Origin: Morganella morganii
GTDB lineage: Bacteria; Pseudomonadota; Gammaproteobacteria; Enterobacterales; Enterobacteriaceae
DNA: 64,000 nucleotides
Direction: 5' to 3'
NCBI RefSeq assembly: GCF_019243775.1
Contig: NZ_CP069157.1
Coordinates: 310,001 to 374,000 of the forward strand
Part shown: piece after piece, positions 1 through 10,751 of the stretch
Layout: every line of letters starts with the position of its first letter
Position numbering within the stretch: the first letter of the stretch is position 1
Position numbers and translations under genes: made by a program
Notes under the pieces: generated by a model
Told to the model about the DNA's origin: nothing
Seen by the model: the letters and a program-made list of their open reading frames with translations, nothing else
Databases searched by the model: none

Positions 1-655
1 CCTCATCAATAGAATGATGTTCGCTGTACGCCACACCGTTTTCATCCAGCATATGCAGGATGTGATTCGGCATTGCCAGTGCCTGCGGAGCAATAAAATG
101 CAGGTGGTTGCCGCTGAATTTTGACAGTGCCTGTGACAGCGAATGCACAGTGCGTCCGTATTTCAGGTCACCGACCATGGCGATATGCAGGTTTTCCAGG
201 CGGCCCTGGGTTTCCTGAATGGTAAACAGGTCAAGCAGGGTCTGTGTCGGATGCTGGTTCGCACCGTCACCGGCGTTGATCACCGGTACCTTACCGGAAA
301 ACTCAGACACCAGCCGCGCGGCCCCTTCCTGCGGGTGGCGCATCACGATGGCATCCGCGTACTGACTGATCACGCTCATGGTGTCCGCCAGGGTTTCGCC
401 TTTTTTGCCCAGCGAGGTGTTACTGCTGTCTGAAAAGCCGACAACAGACGCGCCCAGGCGCTGAATGGCGGTTTCAAAAGAGAGCCGCGTGCGGGTTGAG
501 GCCTCGAAGAAACAACTGGCGATCACCTTTTGCTTCAGTAATTCAGGCTGAGGGCGTTGTTTCAGCGCCGCGGCAGTGTTTAATACCAGTTCCAGCTCAT
601 CACGACTGAGATCGTTAATCGAGATGATATCGCGCAGGTATAACGGATTTGCCAT
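1..655 (-). CDS. pyrB: Aspartate carbamoyltransferase catalytic subunit (3' end outside window)
   Basis: Transfers a carbamoyl group from carbamoyl phosphate to aspartate, the committed step of pyrimidine synthesis, in the cytosol. The minus strand reads from an ATG at 655 with a GAGGAGA ribosome site about 5 bases upstream. The protein opens [15 protein letters not shown] and carries the carbamoyl-phosphate loop [13 protein letters not shown] near residue 55 and the HPTQ motif. About 218 codons are visible and the C-terminal third lies beyond base 1. A pyrL-like leader and attenuator precede it, so expression should follow UTP level as in E. coli. pyrI would be expected downstream but is outside the window. 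Confidence 0.97.
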   Translation of the reverse strand, partial: MANPLYLRDIISINDLSRDELELVLNTAAALKQRPQPELLKQKVIASCFFEASTRTRLSFETAIQRLGASVVGFSDSSNTSLGKKGETLADTMSVISQYADAIVMRHPQEGAARLVSEFSGKVPVINAGDGANQHPTQTLLDLFTIQETQGRLENLHIAMVGDLKYGRTVHSLSQALSKFSGNHLHFIAPQALAMPNHILHMLDENGVAYSEHHSIDE

Positions 656-682
656 TGGGGTCTCCTCATGTTTCGGCCAGGC

Positions 683-709
683 AAAAAAAAACCCCTCAAA
701 TGAGGGGTT
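683..709 (-). terminator. pyrBI attenuator (intrinsic terminator)
   Basis: On the minus strand ACCCCTC, a short ATT-like loop and GAGGGGT form a G+C-rich hairpin followed by a run of T residues, between the leader ORF and pyrB. The leader stop codon lies inside the hairpin, as expected for UTP-sensitive attenuation, in which a ribosome close behind RNA polymerase prevents hairpin formation. Confidence 0.9.
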
Positions 710-815
710 CTGAAATAAATACGGGGGAATGGCAGACATTGCCGCGCTGCGGCTGTCCGTGATATGTCACATTGTCCGGCACCGGCTTTACGGTGCTGAT
801 AATCACAATGACCAT
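696..815 (-). CDS. pyrL: pyrBI operon leader peptide
   Basis: A 39-residue ORF starts at an ATG at 815 with a very good ribosome site (GGGAGGAAACA). It ends at a TGA inside the attenuator hairpin upstream of pyrB. The peptide begins [11 protein letters not shown] and ends ISEPLI, so it does not resemble the E. coli leader in sequence. Its position, strong translation start and stop inside the terminator stem are the defining features of a pyrL leader. The U-rich stretch before the hairpin (encoding PVFIS) is where polymerase pausing at low UTP would occur. The role is inferred from architecture, not from sequence similarity. Confidence 0.75.
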   Translation of the reverse strand: MVIVIISTVKPVPDNVTYHGQPQRGNVCHSPVFISEPLI

Positions 816-921
816 TGTTTCCTCCCGACAAAATTGCGGGGCATTATACGTAACCTGCAACCGGACGCAAGCGTTTGGTATCACTTTTTTGAGTGAAATT
901 TATGCAACGCTGCCGGTGAGT

Positions 922-1935
922 CTAAAATTGTATGTTTTTTGAAAGAGATGCAACCATCACTGCTTTGATGGAATGCAGCCGGTTTTCTGCCTGGTCAAAC
1001 ACCACACTGTGTTTTGATTCAAATACCTCATTGGTGACCTCAATACCGCTGGTAAAACCGTACTCTTCCGCGAGGGATTGCCCCATGGTGGTTTCCGTAT
1101 CGTGGAATGCCGGCAGGCAGTGCATAAAGATAACATCCGGATTGCCCGTTTTATCCACCACATCCTGATTCACCTGATACGGTGTCAGCAGTTTGATCCG
1201 CTCAGCCCAGACTTCTTTTGCTTCGCCCATGGAGACCCACACATCGGTGTACAGCACATCCGCATCTTTCACGCCTTCTGCCACATCGGCGGTCAGGGTG
1301 ATTTTACCGCCGGTAAGTTCAGCGGCTTTGCGGCACTGTGCGATAAGGGTTTCTGACGGCTGACACCCGGCCGGCGCTACCAGGCGGACATCCATCCCGG
1401 TTACGGCAGCCATTTCAGCGATGGTATTGCCCATGTTATTACGGGCATCGCCTAAATATGCAAATTTCACTTCGGACAGCGGTTTTTTCACATGTTCCTG
1501 AATGGTCAGTAAATCCGCAATCAGTTGTGTCGGATGAAACTCATCAGTCAGCCCGTTCCAGACCGGAACACCGGCGTATTTCGCCAGCGCTTCGGCGGAT
1601 TTCTGGGAATAGCCGCGAAACTGAATGCCGTCATACATCCGGCCCAGTACCCTGGCGGTATCTTTGATCGACTCTTTATGGCCTATCTGGCTGCCGGATG
1701 AGCCCAGGTATGTCACCTGTGCGCCCTGATCGTAAGCACCCACTTCAAAGGCACAGCGGGTCCGGGTGGAGTCTTTTTCAAAAATCAGCGCAATATTTTT
1801 GCCTTTTATCAGCGGCTTTTCCGAGCCGGTTTTTTTGGCATGTTTCAGATAAGCAGAAAGATTGAGCAGTTCTTCGATGTCGGCAGGTTTATAGTCAAGC
1901 AACCGCAAAAATGACTGTTGATAAAATGGGTTCAT
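922..1935 (-). CDS. argI: Ornithine carbamoyltransferase
   Basis: Makes citrulline from ornithine and carbamoyl phosphate in arginine synthesis; family members are cytosolic trimers. The product is 337 residues from the ATG at 1935, matching the family length. An in-frame ATG 13 codons upstream would place the start inside the arginine operator, so I reject it. Visible motifs are [14 protein letters not shown] (carbamoyl-phosphate site), HPTQLIADL and MHCLPAFHD (catalytic Cys, ornithine side). The gene is monocistronic between pyrLB and the divergent rraB, the E. coli argI arrangement. The two ARG boxes just upstream imply ArgR-arginine repression. Some annotations would name the same gene argF. 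Confidence 0.96.
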   Translation of the reverse strand: MNPFYQQSFLRLLDYKPADIEELLNLSAYLKHAKKTGSEKPLIKGKNIALIFEKDSTRTRCAFEVGAYDQGAQVTYLGSSGSQIGHKESIKDTARVLGRMYDGIQFRGYSQKSAEALAKYAGVPVWNGLTDEFHPTQLIADLLTIQEHVKKPLSEVKFAYLGDARNNMGNTIAEMAAVTGMDVRLVAPAGCQPSETLIAQCRKAAELTGGKITLTADVAEGVKDADVLYTDVWVSMGEAKEVWAERIKLLTPYQVNQDVVDKTGNPDVIFMHCLPAFHDTETTMGQSLAEEYGFTSGIEVTNEVFESKHSVVFDQAENRLHSIKAVMVASLSKNIQF

Positions 1936-1947
1936 ATCCGTATCTCC

Positions 1948-1986
1948 GATGAATTTATATTCAACATAAATCAATAAAAATTCAAT
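1948..1986 (-). promoter_or_regulatory. Paired ARG boxes (ArgR operator) for argI
   Basis: Box 1 (1948-1965) has the core TGAAT-ttat-ATTCA, matching the consensus core in all ten positions. Box 2 (1969-1986) has TCAAT-aaaa-ATTCA with one mismatch. The boxes are separated by exactly 3 bp, the spacing used by hexameric ArgR, and end 12 bp upstream of the chosen argI start. Confidence 0.92.
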
Positions 1987-2081
1987 TGCAACACCGGCGG
2001 GAAATTCTTTTTTATTATGGGTGGCTCAATTGGCGCGGCTGTGGGAGAATGCGCGGGTATCACTTATCAGAGGACATGGCC

Positions 2082-2489
2082 ATGTCAGAATTAGATGCGT
2101 TTTTAGAAGAACAGCGCGAAGAAACCCGTGCGATTATTGCAGAACTGCTGGAAGACGGCAGCGATCCTGATGCGCAATACACCATTGAACACCATTTTTC
2201 GAGTGAGAATTACGACAAACTGGAAAAAGCGGCAGTTGAAGCTTTCAAACTGGGTTATGAAGTGACAGATGCCGAGGAGCTGGAAGTGGAAGGCGGCCAG
2301 GTGGTGTTATGTTGCGATATCATCAGTGAATGCGGGCTGACGGCGGAACATATCGATGCTCAGGTAGAGCAGCTGGCGCGTCTGGCAGAAAAAATGGATG
2401 TGGATTACGACGGCTGGGGCACCTATTTCGAAGACCCGGATGCCGAGGATGAAGATGATGACGATGCTGATGAGGCGCCGTTACACTAA
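2082..2489 (+). CDS. rraB: Regulator of ribonuclease E activity B
   Basis: RraB binds RNase E and modulates the mRNA set it cleaves. The protein begins [16 protein letters not shown] and contains the family core [29 protein letters not shown] and [17 protein letters not shown], followed by a very acidic tail, as in E. coli RraB. Two in-frame ATGs lie at 2076 and 2082. The AGAGGA ribosome site is one base from the first and about seven from the second, so 2082 is preferred; the 5' extension of the frame is not conserved. It is divergent from argI, as in E. coli, and a strong terminator follows. Confidence 0.93.
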   Translation: MSELDAFLEEQREETRAIIAELLEDGSDPDAQYTIEHHFSSENYDKLEKAAVEAFKLGYEVTDAEELEVEGGQVVLCCDIISECGLTAEHIDAQVEQLARLAEKMDVDYDGWGTYFEDPDAEDEDDDDADEAPLH

Positions 2490-2506
2490 TCATCTGCCAT
2501 GACTGA

Positions 2507-2531
2507 AAAACCTGCCGCGGCAGGTTTTTTT
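2507..2531. terminator. Bidirectional terminator between rraB and yjgM
   Basis: The hairpin ACCTGCC-GC-GGCAGGT is flanked by A5 on the left and T7 on the right, so it can stop transcription of both convergent genes. Confidence 0.88.
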
Positions 2532-2550
2532 GTGTCTGTATGTCAGGGGA

Positions 2551-3060
2551 TCAGGCAGTAAAGACTTTCAGCATCCGGACTTCACAGTCGCTGTGGCCGG
2601 TGTCACCCAGCGGGGCATCAAGGAAGATAAACCCGAGTTTTTCATACAGCTTAATGGCGGCCTGCAGGTCAGCGGTGGTTTCCAGGTAGCACTGGCTGTA
2701 ACCTTCCGCTTCGGCAAATTCCAGTGCCTGGAGGGCGATTTGTTTCGCCAGACCTTTGCCGCGCAGGCGGGAGGAGATATACATTTTCTGTAATTCAGCG
2801 GTTTTCCCGTCACCACCGGCAAGGCCGGAAACGCCGCCACCGCCGAGGATTTCCCCATCCATCTCAATGACCCAGTATGCGGCACGCGGCTGGCTGTAAA
2901 CCTCATATAATGAATCAAGAATCGGGTCAGCGACCGCAAAGCCTTTGTCTGCGGTCAGGCCGTGTTCGGCAGAGACCTCACGGATAACCTGTGCGATGCC
3001 GGGGTTATCTTCCGGACGGATCAGACGGAGGGTGTAGTTTTCTGTTGTGCTGCTTGTCAT
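2551..3060 (-). CDS. yjgM: GNAT-family N-acetyltransferase (YjgM/AaaT-like)
   Basis: A predicted acetyl-CoA dependent N-acetyltransferase of about 169 residues. The core matches E. coli YjgM (reported to act on amino acids such as phenylalanine and methionine) in sequence pattern: RLIRPEDNPGIAQVIREVSAEHGLTADKG near the start, LQKMYISSRLRGKGLAKQIA (acetyl-CoA loop, R/Q-x-x-G-x-G/A type) and YLETTADLQAAIKLYEKLGF. The start at 3060 is chosen because the upstream reading frame is unlike the family; an ATG at 3069 is the alternative. Position between rraB and valS is as in E. coli, but yjgN is absent here. Confidence 0.88.
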   Translation of the reverse strand: MTSSTTENYTLRLIRPEDNPGIAQVIREVSAEHGLTADKGFAVADPILDSLYEVYSQPRAAYWVIEMDGEILGGGGVSGLAGGDGKTAELQKMYISSRLRGKGLAKQIALQALEFAEAEGYSQCYLETTADLQAAIKLYEKLGFIFLDAPLGDTGHSDCEVRMLKVFTA

Positions 3061-3202
3061 GGATATCATTATCTCATTATTTTTATTGTGAAAAGTAAAG
3101 CCGGGGGAATAAACCTGAGGGGCGATTACTGTGGATATCGTATGAAACGATAAATAAGATAATAAATAATTATCACGCAAAGTAAATACGCAGAATGGGG
3201 GA

Positions 3203-3230
3203 TAAAAAAAACCAGCCCGGAGGCTGGTTT
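3203..3230 (-). terminator. valS terminator
   Basis: Reading leftward, ACCAGCC-TC-CGGGCTGGT-like arms are followed by T7, 20 bases beyond the valS stop codon. Confidence 0.88.
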
Positions 3231-3250
3231 TGCTACTCATTCCGTCAGGA

Positions 3251-6148
3251 TCACAGTGCTGCGATCGTGGCTTTCTGAGCAATCAGTTTTTCTTTCGCTT
3301 CACGGTTTGCCGCAAGACGCTCGCGCTCTTTGGCTACAACAGCTTCCGGCGCACGGCTGACAAAGCCGTCATTCGCCAGTTTGCCTTCGATAGCCGCGAT
3401 CTCTTTCTCCGTTTTTTCCAGCTCTTTATCCAGACGCGCCAGTTCGTCGTCTTTATTGATAAGATCAGCCATCGGGATCAGGATTTCTGCGCCTTCCACC
3501 AGCTTGGTCACGCAAACCGGTGCAGTTTCGCCTTCAGCCATCACACGGACGGATTCCAGACGCGCCATCGCTTTCAGGAAGTTGCTGTTTTCCGCGACAC
3601 GGCGCTGTGCATCAGCACTTGCCCCGCGCAGCATCACTTCCAGCGGCTTGCTTGGTGCGATATTCATTTCAGCACGAATATTACGTACCGCAACGATTGT
3701 CTCTTTGATCCACTCCAGGTCACGCAGTGCCTGCTCGTCGTTCAGAGAGGCATCATATTCCGGGAACGGCTGCAGCATGATGGTATCGCCTTCCGCGCCG
3801 GTGACGACTTTCACGCGCTGCCAGATAGTTTCCGTGATAAACGGAATAATCGGGTGTGCGAGACGCAGCAGGGATTCCAGTACGGTGATCAGGGTATGAC
3901 GCGCTGCACGTTTCTGTGCATCGGTACCTTTATGAACGGCCGGTTTGGACAGCTCAAGATACCAGTCACAGAACTGGTTCCAGGTGAATTCATACAGAAT
4001 ATTAGACGCAATATCAAAGCGGTAGGTATCCAGCGCTTCGCGGTATGCTTTCACGGTATTGTTGTATTCCGCGAGTATCCAGCGGTCGGCTAGGGAGAAT
4101 TCCATCTCACCGCCGTTCTGACCGCAGTCTTTCTCTTCGGTATTCATCAGCACGAAACGGCTGGCATTCCACAGCTTGTTACAGAAGTTGCGGTAACCGG
4201 ACAGACGTTTCATATCCCAGTTGATGTCACGGCCGGTAGAGGCCAGCGCCGCCAGGGTAAAGCGCAGGGCATCGGTACCGTGGGCTTCAATCCCTTCCGG
4301 GAACTGTTTTTCAGTCCGTTTGGCGATTTTTTCCGCCATCTGCGGCTGCATCATGTTACCGGTGCGTTTTTCCAGCAGTTCAGGCAGAGAGATACCGTCG
4401 ATCATATCCAGCGGGTCAATGACGTTCCCTTTGGATTTCGACATCTTCTGACCTTCCTCATCACGGATCAGACCCGTCATGTAGATGGTTTTGAACGGGA
4501 TCTGCGATTTACCGTTTTCATCTTTGATGAAATGCATGGTCATCATGATCATGCGGGCGATCCAGAAGAAAATGATGTCGAAGCCGCTGACCAGCACGCT
4601 GGTCGGGTGGAATGCTTTCAGTTCCGGGGTGTTTTCCGGCCAGCCCAGGGTGGAGAATGTCCACAGACCGGAGGAGAACCAGGTATCCAGCACGTCTTCG
4701 TCCTGGCGCAGTTCAACCATCGCCGGGATATTGTTTTCACGGCGGACTTCGTCTTCGTCGCGGCCGACATACACGTTACCCTGATTGTCATACCAGGCCG
4801 GGATACGGTGACCCCACCACAGCTGACGGGAGATACACCAGTCCTGAATATCACGCATCCAGGAGAAGTACATGTTTTCGTACTGCTTCGGTACGAACTG
4901 AATATCGCCGTCTTCCACCGCTTTGATGGCTTCTTTTGCCAGCGGGGCAGTGCGCACATACCACTGGTCGGTCAGCATCGGTTCGATAACCACGCCGCCG
5001 CGATCGCCGTAAGGTACGGTCAGGTCGTGCGGTTTGATCTCTTCCAGCAGGCCGAGCTCTTCGAACTCTTTGACGATCGCTTTACGGGCAGCGAAACGCT
5101 CCATGCCACGGTATGCGGCCGGGATTTCACTGCTGCAGGCGTCAGTCACTTCGCCGTTGGTATCAAACACTTCGGCTTCGGTACGGATGTTGCCGTCGAA
5201 GTCCATGATGTTAATCATGGTCAGCTGGTGGCGTTTACCGACTTCATAGTCATTGAAGTCATGTGCCGGGGTGATTTTCACACAACCGGTGCCTTTTTCC
5301 ATATCAGCGTGTTCATCACCGAGGATCGGAATGCGGCGGTTGACGATCGGCAGAATGATTTCTTTGCCGATCAGATCTTTGTAACGCGGATCTTCCGGGT
5401 TAACGGCCACGCCGGTATCACCGAGCATGGTTTCCGGACGCGTGGTGGCGACCACCAGGTAATCTTTACCGTCTGCGGTTTTCGCACCGTCTGCCAGCGG
5501 ATAACGGATATGCCACATGAAGCCTTTGACTTCGCGGTTTTCCACTTCCAGGTCAGAAATTGCGGTGTGCAGTTTCGGATCCCAGTTCACCAGACGTTTA
5601 CCACGGTAAATCAGGTTATCTTTATACAGGCGGACAAACGCCTCTTTTACCGCAGCTGACAGGCCGTCGTCCATGGTGAAGCGCTCGCGCTCCCAGTCCA
5701 CGGAGTTACCCAGACGGCGCATCTGGTTGGAGATATTACCGCCGGATTCCGCTTTCCATTCCCAGATTTTATCGATAAAGCCTTCACGGCCGTAATCGTG
5801 GCGGGTTTTGCCTTCTTCGGCGGCGATTTTGCGCTCAACAACCATCTGTGTCGCGATACCGGCGTGGTCAGTCCCTGACTGCCACAGGGTGTTTTTGCCC
5901 TGCATGCGCTGGTAGCGGATCATGGTATCCATAATGGTCTGCTGGAAAGCATGGCCCATATGCAGGTTACCGGTGACGTTCGGCGGCGGGATCACGATAC
6001 AGAAGCTTTCTTTGTCTGTTCTGCCGTTCGGTTTGAAATAGCCGCTTTTTTCCCAGTGGGTATAAAGAGGACCTTCGATTTCCGTTGGATTATAGGTTTT
6101 ATCCAGGGACGGCTCGCAGGCCTGTTGGGTGTCGGTTGTCTTTTCCAT
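3251..6148 (-). CDS. valS: Valyl-tRNA synthetase
   Basis: Charges tRNA-Val with valine. The product is 965 residues, close to the usual 950. The class I signatures are present: HMGH at residues 63-66 (HIGH) inside [15 protein letters not shown], and KMSKS at 568-572. Between them lies the editing domain with [12 protein letters not shown] (about 234-245) and [19 protein letters not shown]. The C-terminal about 70 residues are charged and heptad-like ([19 protein letters not shown]), the tRNA-binding coiled coil typical of bacterial ValS. holC lies 16 bases upstream on the same strand and the two are probably co-transcribed. Confidence 0.99.
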   Translation of the reverse strand: MEKTTDTQQACEPSLDKTYNPTEIEGPLYTHWEKSGYFKPNGRTDKESFCIVIPPPNVTGNLHMGHAFQQTIMDTMIRYQRMQGKNTLWQSGTDHAGIATQMVVERKIAAEEGKTRHDYGREGFIDKIWEWKAESGGNISNQMRRLGNSVDWERERFTMDDGLSAAVKEAFVRLYKDNLIYRGKRLVNWDPKLHTAISDLEVENREVKGFMWHIRYPLADGAKTADGKDYLVVATTRPETMLGDTGVAVNPEDPRYKDLIGKEIILPIVNRRIPILGDEHADMEKGTGCVKITPAHDFNDYEVGKRHQLTMINIMDFDGNIRTEAEVFDTNGEVTDACSSEIPAAYRGMERFAARKAIVKEFEELGLLEEIKPHDLTVPYGDRGGVVIEPMLTDQWYVRTAPLAKEAIKAVEDGDIQFVPKQYENMYFSWMRDIQDWCISRQLWWGHRIPAWYDNQGNVYVGRDEDEVRRENNIPAMVELRQDEDVLDTWFSSGLWTFSTLGWPENTPELKAFHPTSVLVSGFDIIFFWIARMIMMTMHFIKDENGKSQIPFKTIYMTGLIRDEEGQKMSKSKGNVIDPLDMIDGISLPELLEKRTGNMMQPQMAEKIAKRTEKQFPEGIEAHGTDALRFTLAALASTGRDINWDMKRLSGYRNFCNKLWNASRFVLMNTEEKDCGQNGGEMEFSLADRWILAEYNNTVKAYREALDTYRFDIASNILYEFTWNQFCDWYLELSKPAVHKGTDAQKRAARHTLITVLESLLRLAHPIIPFITETIWQRVKVVTGAEGDTIMLQPFPEYDASLNDEQALRDLEWIKETIVAVRNIRAEMNIAPSKPLEVMLRGASADAQRRVAENSNFLKAMARLESVRVMAEGETAPVCVTKLVEGAEILIPMADLINKDDELARLDKELEKTEKEIAAIEGKLANDGFVSRAPEAVVAKERERLAANREAKEKLIAQKATIAAL

Positions 6149-6164
6149 TTTTAATCTTTGTTTA

Positions 6165-6614
6165 TCAGTAAGCTGGCGGCGTGGCCATGGTCATCGTAAA
6201 GCCGACGCTGCGATAGATTTTATATCGCTCGCGCGCCAACTGTTTTAAGTGTTCATCGATAGGCACAAAGTCTATCACTTCACGGAAGGTTGTCGCAAAA
6301 TCTGTGAACTGCGGCAGCAGGGCTATCAGTAAATCCCGCGGGGAATTTCCGCGTTTCTGCGGCCAGCACAGTTCAACCGGTGCGCCGTAACGCGGGCCTT
6401 CTCCGGCCAGATTATGCGGAACAAAGGCATCGGGCTCCCGCGCCCAGAGGGCTTCGTCCAGTTTCTCCGCCTGCTGTTGTGACTCACAGGCGATAAGCAC
6501 CCGTTTCCCGCTGCGCCAGGCTTCACCCGCCAGATGACAGGTCAGCCACTCGTGGGCCTCAAGGTCATCAAAAGGGGATGGCTGTTCCATCAGGTAGAAG
6601 GTGGCGTTTTTCAT
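6165..6614 (-). CDS. holC: DNA polymerase III subunit chi
   Basis: The chi subunit of the clamp-loader complex links it to single-strand binding protein during lagging-strand synthesis. The 149-residue protein opens [10 protein letters not shown] and contains [46 protein letters not shown] and [30 protein letters not shown], the standard chi pattern. It is immediately upstream of valS, as in E. coli, and separated from pepA by a terminator. Confidence 0.96.
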   Translation of the reverse strand: MKNATFYLMEQPSPFDDLEAHEWLTCHLAGEAWRSGKRVLIACESQQQAEKLDEALWAREPDAFVPHNLAGEGPRYGAPVELCWPQKRGNSPRDLLIALLPQFTDFATTFREVIDFVPIDEHLKQLARERYKIYRSVGFTMTMATPPAY

Positions 6615-6678
6615 AATATCTCTGATAGCAGAAAAGGGGATTGCTCAGGATAGCACAATCCCCCCCGTTACCTTTATG

Positions 6679-6703
6679 CTTTTTCCGGGCCGCAAAGGCC
6701 CGG
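6679..6703 (-). terminator. pepA terminator
   Basis: On the minus strand CCGGGCC-tttgc-GGCCCGG is followed by AAAAAGC. The 7-bp G+C-rich stem lies 10 bases after the pepA stop codon. The tail is weakly U-rich in the transcribed direction, so read-through into holC is possible. Confidence 0.6.
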
Positions 6704-6712
6704 TAATTCCGG

Positions 6713-8224
6713 TCAGTCGTCGGTGCTGATACCCGCACGATTTAACAGGAATTGTGACAGCAGTGCAACCGGACGACCTGTCGCACCTTTGTTTTTTCCG
6801 GAGCGCCATGCGGTTCCGGCGATATCCAGATGCGCCCAGTTATAACGGGTGGCAAAACGGGACAGGAAGCAGCCCGCGGTGATAGCGCCGCCGAGACGGC
6901 CGCCGGTGTTTGCCAGATCCGCAAAATTGGACTCGATCTGCTCATAGAACTCTTCTGCCAGCGGCAGACGCCATGCACGGTCACCCGCCTGTTCAGAGGC
7001 ATTCAGTAACTCGTGCGCCAGCGGATTGTGGTTTGCCATCAGGCCGCTGAAGTGGTTACCGAGTGCAACCATGCAGGCGCCGGTCAGTGTGGCGATATCA
7101 ATCACCGTTTCCGGATCAAAACGTTCGGCGTAGGTCAGGGTGTCACACAGTACCAGGCGGCCTTCCGCATCGGTATTGAGCACTTCCACCGTCTGGCCGG
7201 ACATGGTGGTGAGGATATCCCCCGGACGATAGGCATTGCCGCCCGGCATGTTTTCACAGCCCGCGAGAATCCCGATCACATTGAGCGGTAAACCCAGCTC
7301 CGCCACCACGCGCATCACGCCGTAAACGGTTGCCGCGCCGCACATGTCGTATTTCATCTCATCCATGCTGTCAGCCGGTTTGATGGAAATACCGCCGGAG
7401 TCAAAGGTCAGGCCTTTGCCGACTAACACGATCGGACGCGCTTCCGGATCCGGATTACCTTTATATTCAATCACCGACATCAGGGATTCATTACGTGATC
7501 CCTGGCCGACGGCCAGATACGCCAGCATGCCCAGCTCTTTCATCTGCTCTTCGCCGATGACACGGGTACTGAGCACCGGAGAGTTGCTGTCTGCCAGCTG
7601 ACGTGCCTGAGATGCCAGATAAGCGGCATTACAGATGTTCGGCGGCATATTGGCCAGATCTTTCGCGGCTTTGATACCGGCGGCAATCGCCAGACCGTGG
7701 CTGATCGCTTTCTCACCGGTCGGCAGTTCGCGGCGGGTCGGTACATTGAAGACCAGCTTGCGCAGCGGACGGCGTAATTCGGTTTTGTTACTTTTCAGCT
7801 GATCAAAGACATAGAGAGATTCTTTGGCTGTTTCAACCGCCTGCCGGACTTTCCAGTAGTTATTGCGGCCTTTGACATGTAACTCGGTCAGAAAACAGAC
7901 GGCTTCCATTGACCCGGTTTCATTCAGGGTATTGATGGTCGTCCGGATAATCTGTTTGTACTGGCGTTCATCCAGTTCACGTTCTTTCCCGCAGCCGATT
8001 AACAGGATACGCTCGGACAGGACATTCGGGACATGGTGCAGAAGCAGTGACTGCCCGACCTTGCCCTCCAGCTCGCCGCGGCGCAGCAGAGCACTGATGT
8101 AGCCGTCGCTGATTTTATCGAGCTGCTCCACCACAGGAGACAGACGACGCGGTTCGAAAACCCCGACCACAATACAAGCACTGCGCTGCTTTTCCGGGCT
8201 GCCGCTTTTTACACTAAACTCCAT
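6713..8224 (-). CDS. pepA: Leucyl aminopeptidase (aminopeptidase A)
   Basis: A cytosolic M17 metalloaminopeptidase that in enterobacteria also acts as an accessory DNA-binding factor in XerCD recombination at cer and in carAB control. The 503 residues equal the E. coli length. The metal and catalytic motifs are visible: [20 protein letters not shown] (Lys, Asp), YDMCGAATV (Asp) and [10 protein letters not shown] (the family signature, Asp and Glu ligands), then [11 protein letters not shown]. It is divergent from lptF across 283 bp, the conserved enterobacterial arrangement. Confidence 0.98.
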   Translation of the reverse strand: MEFSVKSGSPEKQRSACIVVGVFEPRRLSPVVEQLDKISDGYISALLRRGELEGKVGQSLLLHHVPNVLSERILLIGCGKERELDERQYKQIIRTTINTLNETGSMEAVCFLTELHVKGRNNYWKVRQAVETAKESLYVFDQLKSNKTELRRPLRKLVFNVPTRRELPTGEKAISHGLAIAAGIKAAKDLANMPPNICNAAYLASQARQLADSNSPVLSTRVIGEEQMKELGMLAYLAVGQGSRNESLMSVIEYKGNPDPEARPIVLVGKGLTFDSGGISIKPADSMDEMKYDMCGAATVYGVMRVVAELGLPLNVIGILAGCENMPGGNAYRPGDILTTMSGQTVEVLNTDAEGRLVLCDTLTYAERFDPETVIDIATLTGACMVALGNHFSGLMANHNPLAHELLNASEQAGDRAWRLPLAEEFYEQIESNFADLANTGGRLGGAITAGCFLSRFATRYNWAHLDIAGTAWRSGKNKGATGRPVALLSQFLLNRAGISTDD

Positions 8225-8507
8225 GCGCTCTCCTGAATCTTAAAGACAAAGACAACTGCTGCCGCTAAAATGTAGCGTTCGCACTAATCTGCACCATCGA
8301 TTATAAACAGTTTATGATAAGCTGTGTGCGCACTTTATGAGTCCTGAATCTCATGAAAATTCCGTTTCTTTCCTGACAGGAAGGAAAAAGCGTAGTCTGA
8401 TACCGGAATCATCCTCAGGCCGGCAAAATAATGCACACAAATAGTCAACACAGAACGAAGTTAGCTATTTTCATGCAAAAACACAAGTTTTCACAGGCGT
8501 ATTAAGC

Positions 8508-9611
8508 GTGATCATTATTAGATATCTGGTAAGAGAAACATTAAAAGCACAGATTGCGATTCTGTTTATCCTGTTGCTTATCTTCTTTTGTCAAAAACTG
8601 GTTGAAGTCCTGGGTGCCGCCGTTGAAGGCAGCATCCCGGCCGGACTCGTCGTGTCACTGCTGGGGCTGGGTATCCCGGAGATGGCGCAGCTCATACTGC
8701 CGCTGAGCCTCTTCCTCGGGCTGCTGATGACCTACAGCAAACTCTATACCGAAAGCGAAATCACCGTGATGCATGCCTGTGGTCTGGGTAATAATGTGCT
8801 GGTGAAAGCCGCTATGATCCTGGCGTTCTTTACCGCCATCGTGGCGGCTGTCAATGTAGTCTGGCTGATGCCGTGGTCATCCCAGTATCAGGAAAAGGTA
8901 CTGGAGGAAGTCAGAGCTAACCCTGGTGTGACCGCGATGGTCGGCGGGCAGTTTAAAGTCTCTGATGACGGCAGTATGGTGCTCTATCTCGGGGATGTTG
9001 ACGGTAATAAGTTCACTAATGTCTTTATTGCCCAGCTCTGGGCGAGAAACGAACAGCGTCCGTCCATTGTGGTGGCGGACGGCGGTCATATGACCGAAAA
9101 AGAGAACGGTAATCAGGTGGTGGTGCTGGATAAAGGCACCCGTTATGAGGGAACCGCGTATCTGCGTGATTTCCGGATCACGGATTTTACCGATTATCAG
9201 GCAATTGTTGATCACCGTGATGCAAAAACCGGTGACAGTAACTACCAGCAGATGACCTTGTCTGAGCTATGGAAAGAGACAGACAAAGCAGCCCGTGCGG
9301 AATTCCACTGGCGTCTGACGCTGATTTTCTCCGTGGTGGTGATGGCGCTGATGGTAGTACCGCTCTCCGAGGTAAACCCGCGTCAGGGGCGTGTACTGAG
9401 TATGCTGCCGGCGATGCTGCTGTATCTGATTTTCTTCCTGCTGCAAAGCTCGCTGCGTTCAAGCGGCGAGAAGGGCAAGCTGGATCCGATGGTCTGGCCG
9501 TGGGTGGTTAATCTCAGTTATCTGGCTCTCGCGGTGGTACTGAATCTGTGGAATACCACAGCTGTCCGCCGTCTGCGCTTTGGCTCTGCCCGTGTTCAGG
9601 GGGTTGCCTGA
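8508..9611 (+). CDS. lptF: LPS export ABC transporter permease LptF
   Basis: With LptG and the ATPase LptB, extracts lipopolysaccharide from the inner membrane toward the LptC-A-DE bridge. The 367-residue product starts at a GTG (MIIIRYLVRETLKAQ) and matches E. coli LptF through KLVEVLGAAVEG, YTESEITVMHACG and VNPRQGRVLSMLPAML. Hydrophobic segments at both ends flank a central periplasmic domain (about residues 120-260). It overlaps lptG by one base (TGATG), so the two are translationally coupled. Confidence 0.98.
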   Translation: MIIIRYLVRETLKAQIAILFILLLIFFCQKLVEVLGAAVEGSIPAGLVVSLLGLGIPEMAQLILPLSLFLGLLMTYSKLYTESEITVMHACGLGNNVLVKAAMILAFFTAIVAAVNVVWLMPWSSQYQEKVLEEVRANPGVTAMVGGQFKVSDDGSMVLYLGDVDGNKFTNVFIAQLWARNEQRPSIVVADGGHMTEKENGNQVVVLDKGTRYEGTAYLRDFRITDFTDYQAIVDHRDAKTGDSNYQQMTLSELWKETDKAARAEFHWRLTLIFSVVVMALMVVPLSEVNPRQGRVLSMLPAMLLYLIFFLLQSSLRSSGEKGKLDPMVWPWVVNLSYLALAVVLNLWNTTAVRRLRFGSARVQGVA

Positions 9612-10693
9612 TGTTTAAAGTACTTGTTCTTGACCGCTACATCGGGCGGACGATTCTGCAATCCATCATGATGACCCTGTTTATGCTGGTGTCATTATCC
9701 GGGATTATCAAATTTGTCGATCAACTGCGCAGAGTCGGCCAGGGGGAATACTCCACCTGGGATGCCGGGCTGTATACCATCATGAGTATCCCGAAGGATA
9801 TTCAGATTTTCTTCCCGATGGCAGCACTGCTCGGGGCTCTGATGGGGCTGGGTGCACTGGCGACCCGCAGTGAGCTGGTGGTGATGCAGGCTTCCGGTTA
9901 CAGCCGCCTCCAGGTGGCGGGTTCGGTGATGAAAACCGCTATCCCGCTGGTGATCCTGACCATGATTGTCGGTGAATGGCTCGCGCCGTCCGGTGAGCAG
10001 TGGGCACGTAACTACCGTGCACAGAAAACAAGCGGCGCGTCTCTGCTGGCAACCAACCGCGGGATGTGGGCCAAAGACGGCAGTGACTTTATCTATATCC
10101 AGCGCGTTGACAGCGAAACCCAGCTCAAGGGCATCACACTGTACCGGATGAACGACGACCACAAACTGAAATCTATCCTCAGTGCGGCGGCGGCGGACTA
10201 CAATTCGGATTCCGATACCTGGACACTGAGTCAGGTACAGGAATCCATTCTGCAGGATACTTATGTGATTGCCGGTGAGCAGAAACTGTCCATGACCTGG
10301 CAGACGCAGATGACTCCGGAAAAACTGAGTGTGGCCGCACTGGACCCGGAAGCATTGTCGATAAGCGGCCTGTATCAGTATGTTGATTATTTACAGCAGA
10401 GCGGACAGGACGCGGGACGTTATCAGCTGAACCTGTGGAAAAAGGTGTTCGCACCGCTTTCTGTGGCGGTCATGATGCTGATGGCGCTGTCGTTTATCTT
10501 CGGGCCGCTGCGTTCGGTAGCGATGGGCGTGCGGGTTGTGACGGGGATTGCCTGCGGATTCGTGTTCTACGTTTCCAATGAGATTTTCGGCTCTCTCAGC
10601 CTGACCTATAAGTTCCCGCCGCTACTGGGTGCACTGCTGCCGAGCCTGCTGTTCCTGGCGATCAGTTTATATATGCTGATCAAACGTAAGTAA
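9611..10693 (+). CDS. lptG: LPS export ABC transporter permease LptG
   Basis: The second permease half of the LptB2FG extractor in the inner membrane. The start at 9611 (MFKVLVLDRYIGRTILQ) gives 360 residues, the family length; an upstream in-frame ATG inside lptF is rejected. Visible features are GIIKFVDQLRRVGQGEY, ARSELVVMQASGYS-like coupling-helix sequence, a central periplasmic domain, and C-terminal membrane segments (FAPLSVAVMMLMALSFIFGPLRS). The start codon shares its A with the lptF TGA. A long hairpin follows. Confidence 0.98.
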   Translation: MFKVLVLDRYIGRTILQSIMMTLFMLVSLSGIIKFVDQLRRVGQGEYSTWDAGLYTIMSIPKDIQIFFPMAALLGALMGLGALATRSELVVMQASGYSRLQVAGSVMKTAIPLVILTMIVGEWLAPSGEQWARNYRAQKTSGASLLATNRGMWAKDGSDFIYIQRVDSETQLKGITLYRMNDDHKLKSILSAAAADYNSDSDTWTLSQVQESILQDTYVIAGEQKLSMTWQTQMTPEKLSVAALDPEALSISGLYQYVDYLQQSGQDAGRYQLNLWKKVFAPLSVAVMMLMALSFIFGPLRSVAMGVRVVTGIACGFVFYVSNEIFGSLSLTYKFPPLLGALLPSLLFLAISLYMLIKRK

Positions 10694-10716
10694 GCAGTTA
10701 CGGACATCCGAATCCG

Positions 10717-10744
10717 GAGCCGGTCAGTGCATACTGACCGGCTC
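10717..10744. terminator. Hairpin terminator between convergent lptG and rtcR
   Basis: GAGCCGGTCAG, a 6-base loop and CTGACCGGCTC form a perfect 11-bp stem between the two stop codons. The T content on either side is poor, so termination strength is uncertain. Confidence 0.65.
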
Positions 10745-10751
10745 TGTCATT

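Noticed and set aside
4280..5659. A long plus-strand open frame (459 codons) and others antisense to valS
   Set aside because: They are shadows of the highly biased valS codons; composition is unlike a protein, there are no ribosome sites and valS is unmistakable.
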